A stretch of 64,000 bases of DNA from NCBI RefSeq assembly GCF_040215725.1, contig NZ_CP157967.1, positions 3,956,001 through 4,020,000 of the forward strand, written 5' to 3'. The notes under the pieces are model-generated. The model did not search any database. It saw nothing but the letters and a program-made list of their open reading frames with translations, and was not told where the DNA came from. The position numbers and the translations under genes are program-made. Positions 63,327 through 64,000 of this stretch are shown one piece after another (the first letter of the stretch is position 1; each line of letters opens with the position of its first letter). Source of the stretch: Rhizobium sp. ZPR4. Its GTDB lineage: Bacteria; Pseudomonadota; Alphaproteobacteria; Rhizobiales; Rhizobiaceae.

Positions 63327-64000
63327 ATGGTAGCGCGCGTCAGTACGGTGGCGTTTCAGGGCATTGAGGGCGTACCCGTCGAAGTGCAGGTTATGATCGC
63401 GCCCGGCAAGGTGCTGATGCATATCGTCGGTCTGCCGGACAAGGCTGTCGCAGAGAGCCGGGAAAGGGTTCAGGCAGCGCTGCACGCTTCCGGCCTTGCG
63501 CTGCCGCCAAAGAAAGTGACAGTCAATCTTGCGCCGGCGGATCTGCCGAAAGAAGGTAGCCATTTCGACCTTGCCATCGCGCTCGGCCTGATGGCGGCGC
63601 TCGGCGCGATCCCTGCCGATGCCCTGTCGTCCTACACCGTTATCGGCGAGCTCAATCTCGATGGCACGATTGCGCCTGTTGCCGGCGCGCTTCCCGCGGC
63701 GATCGCCGCCAACGCTGCGGGCAAGGGCCTGATCTGCCCGGCCGAAAGCGGGCCGGAAGCTGCCTGGGCCGGCAAGGAGATGGACATTCTGGCGCCGCGC
63801 AGCCTGATCGCGCTCGCCAATCATTTCCGTGGTACGCAGGTCCTGTCACGGCCGGAGCCCTCCGTTCGCGCGAGTGCTGCCAATCTGCCCGATCTTGCCG
63901 ATATCAAGGGGCAGGAAAGCGCCAAGCGCGCCCTGGAAGTGGCGGCGGCCGGCGGGCACAATCTTCTTTTCGTCGGGCCTCCTGGCTCCGGCAAGTCGAT
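63327..64000 (+). CDS. YifB/ComM-type AAA ATPase (Mg-chelatase-like), 3' end cut by the window
   Basis: The first 224 residues of a protein whose family is about 510 long. The N-terminal ChlI-like domain reads [20 protein letters not shown], with [21 protein letters not shown]. The Walker A motif VGPPGSGKS begins at the very end of the window. The family (ComM) is a helicase linked to branch migration during DNA uptake. The ATG at 63327 follows AGGGGATAGGGC. Confidence 0.95.
   Translation, partial: MVARVSTVAFQGIEGVPVEVQVMIAPGKVLMHIVGLPDKAVAESRERVQAALHASGLALPPKKVTVNLAPADLPKEGSHFDLAIALGLMAALGAIPADALSSYTVIGELNLDGTIAPVAGALPAAIAANAAGKGLICPAESGPEAAWAGKEMDILAPRSLIALANHFRGTQVLSRPEPSVRASAANLPDLADIKGQESAKRALEVAAAGGHNLLFVGPPGSGKS

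Overview
The window is a contiguous stretch of GC-rich alphaproteobacterial chromosome, most likely from the Rhizobiaceae (Rhizobium/Agrobacterium/Sinorhizobium relatives). The grounds are a pmtA-type phosphatidylethanolamine N-methyltransferase, a candidate Irr (ICE) iron box, a candidate EcfG/RpoE2 general-stress promoter (GGAAC-N17-CGTT), dnaN lying apart from dnaA, and several intergenic palindromic repeats of the type common in rhizobia. I saw no rRNA, tRNA, CRISPR array, insertion sequence or prophage. Both ends cut genes: a PBP1C gene on the left and a YifB/ComM-type AAA ATPase on the right.

Region by region. 1-6.9 kb: an envelope module, alpha-2-macroglobulin followed by pbpC, both on the minus strand. 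7-14 kb: metabolic and regulatory genes, including two aldo/keto reductases, a LysR regulator, a GNAT acetyltransferase, a GlxA-type AraC regulator overlapping a cysteine hydrolase, and a Gfo/Idh/MocA oxidoreductase. 14.2-17.7 kb: a lipid-linked sugar group (GtrA flippase-like, GT2 polyprenyl-phosphate glycosyltransferase, large GT-C-like membrane protein). 18-25 kb: xseA, a flavodoxin-fold quinone reductase, an M29 aminopeptidase, ybaK and an ArsC-like gene, a MarR regulator flanked by two matching operators, and an aspartoacylase-like deacylase. 25-37 kb: an accessory-looking mix of transporters (MFS, SulP), a quinone oxidoreductase with a divergent LysR, a 2'-5' RNA ligase-like protein, ogt, GNAT, DUF4180, an FMN reductase, a secreted esterase, mug and an FAD monooxygenase. 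37.4-42 kb: a stress-promoter-linked secreted protein, guaA, MTA/SAH nucleosidase with a thioesterase, and DUF2252.

42-47.4 kb: an iron-linked periplasmic operon on the minus strand: imelysin, di-heme oxidoreductase, second imelysin, Tat-exported DUF1513 beta-propeller. An ICE/Irr-like box lies upstream of the first gene. 47.6-53.8 kb: rsmB, an RlpA-like protein with a TTG start, a GST-queG-SDR operon, uppP and a small membrane-anchored protein. 54-57.4 kb: an operon pmtA, histidine phosphatase, pyrF, DUF1330, NDUFA9-like. 57.6-64 kb: dnaN, rsmI, a YraN-type protein, an endonuclease/exonuclease/phosphatase, a cupin, gshB and the start of the ComM-type ATPase.

The most unusual feature is a set of palindromic intergenic repeats at about 17.8, 23.7, 43.2, 57.6 and 61.4 kb. 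At each one, an end of the repeat supplies the stop codon of the adjacent gene. Other points worth a second look are the iron operon and its Irr box, the paired MarR operators, an orphan TGTTACA palindrome upstream of rlpA, and the non-lipidated PAN-domain alpha-2-macroglobulin.
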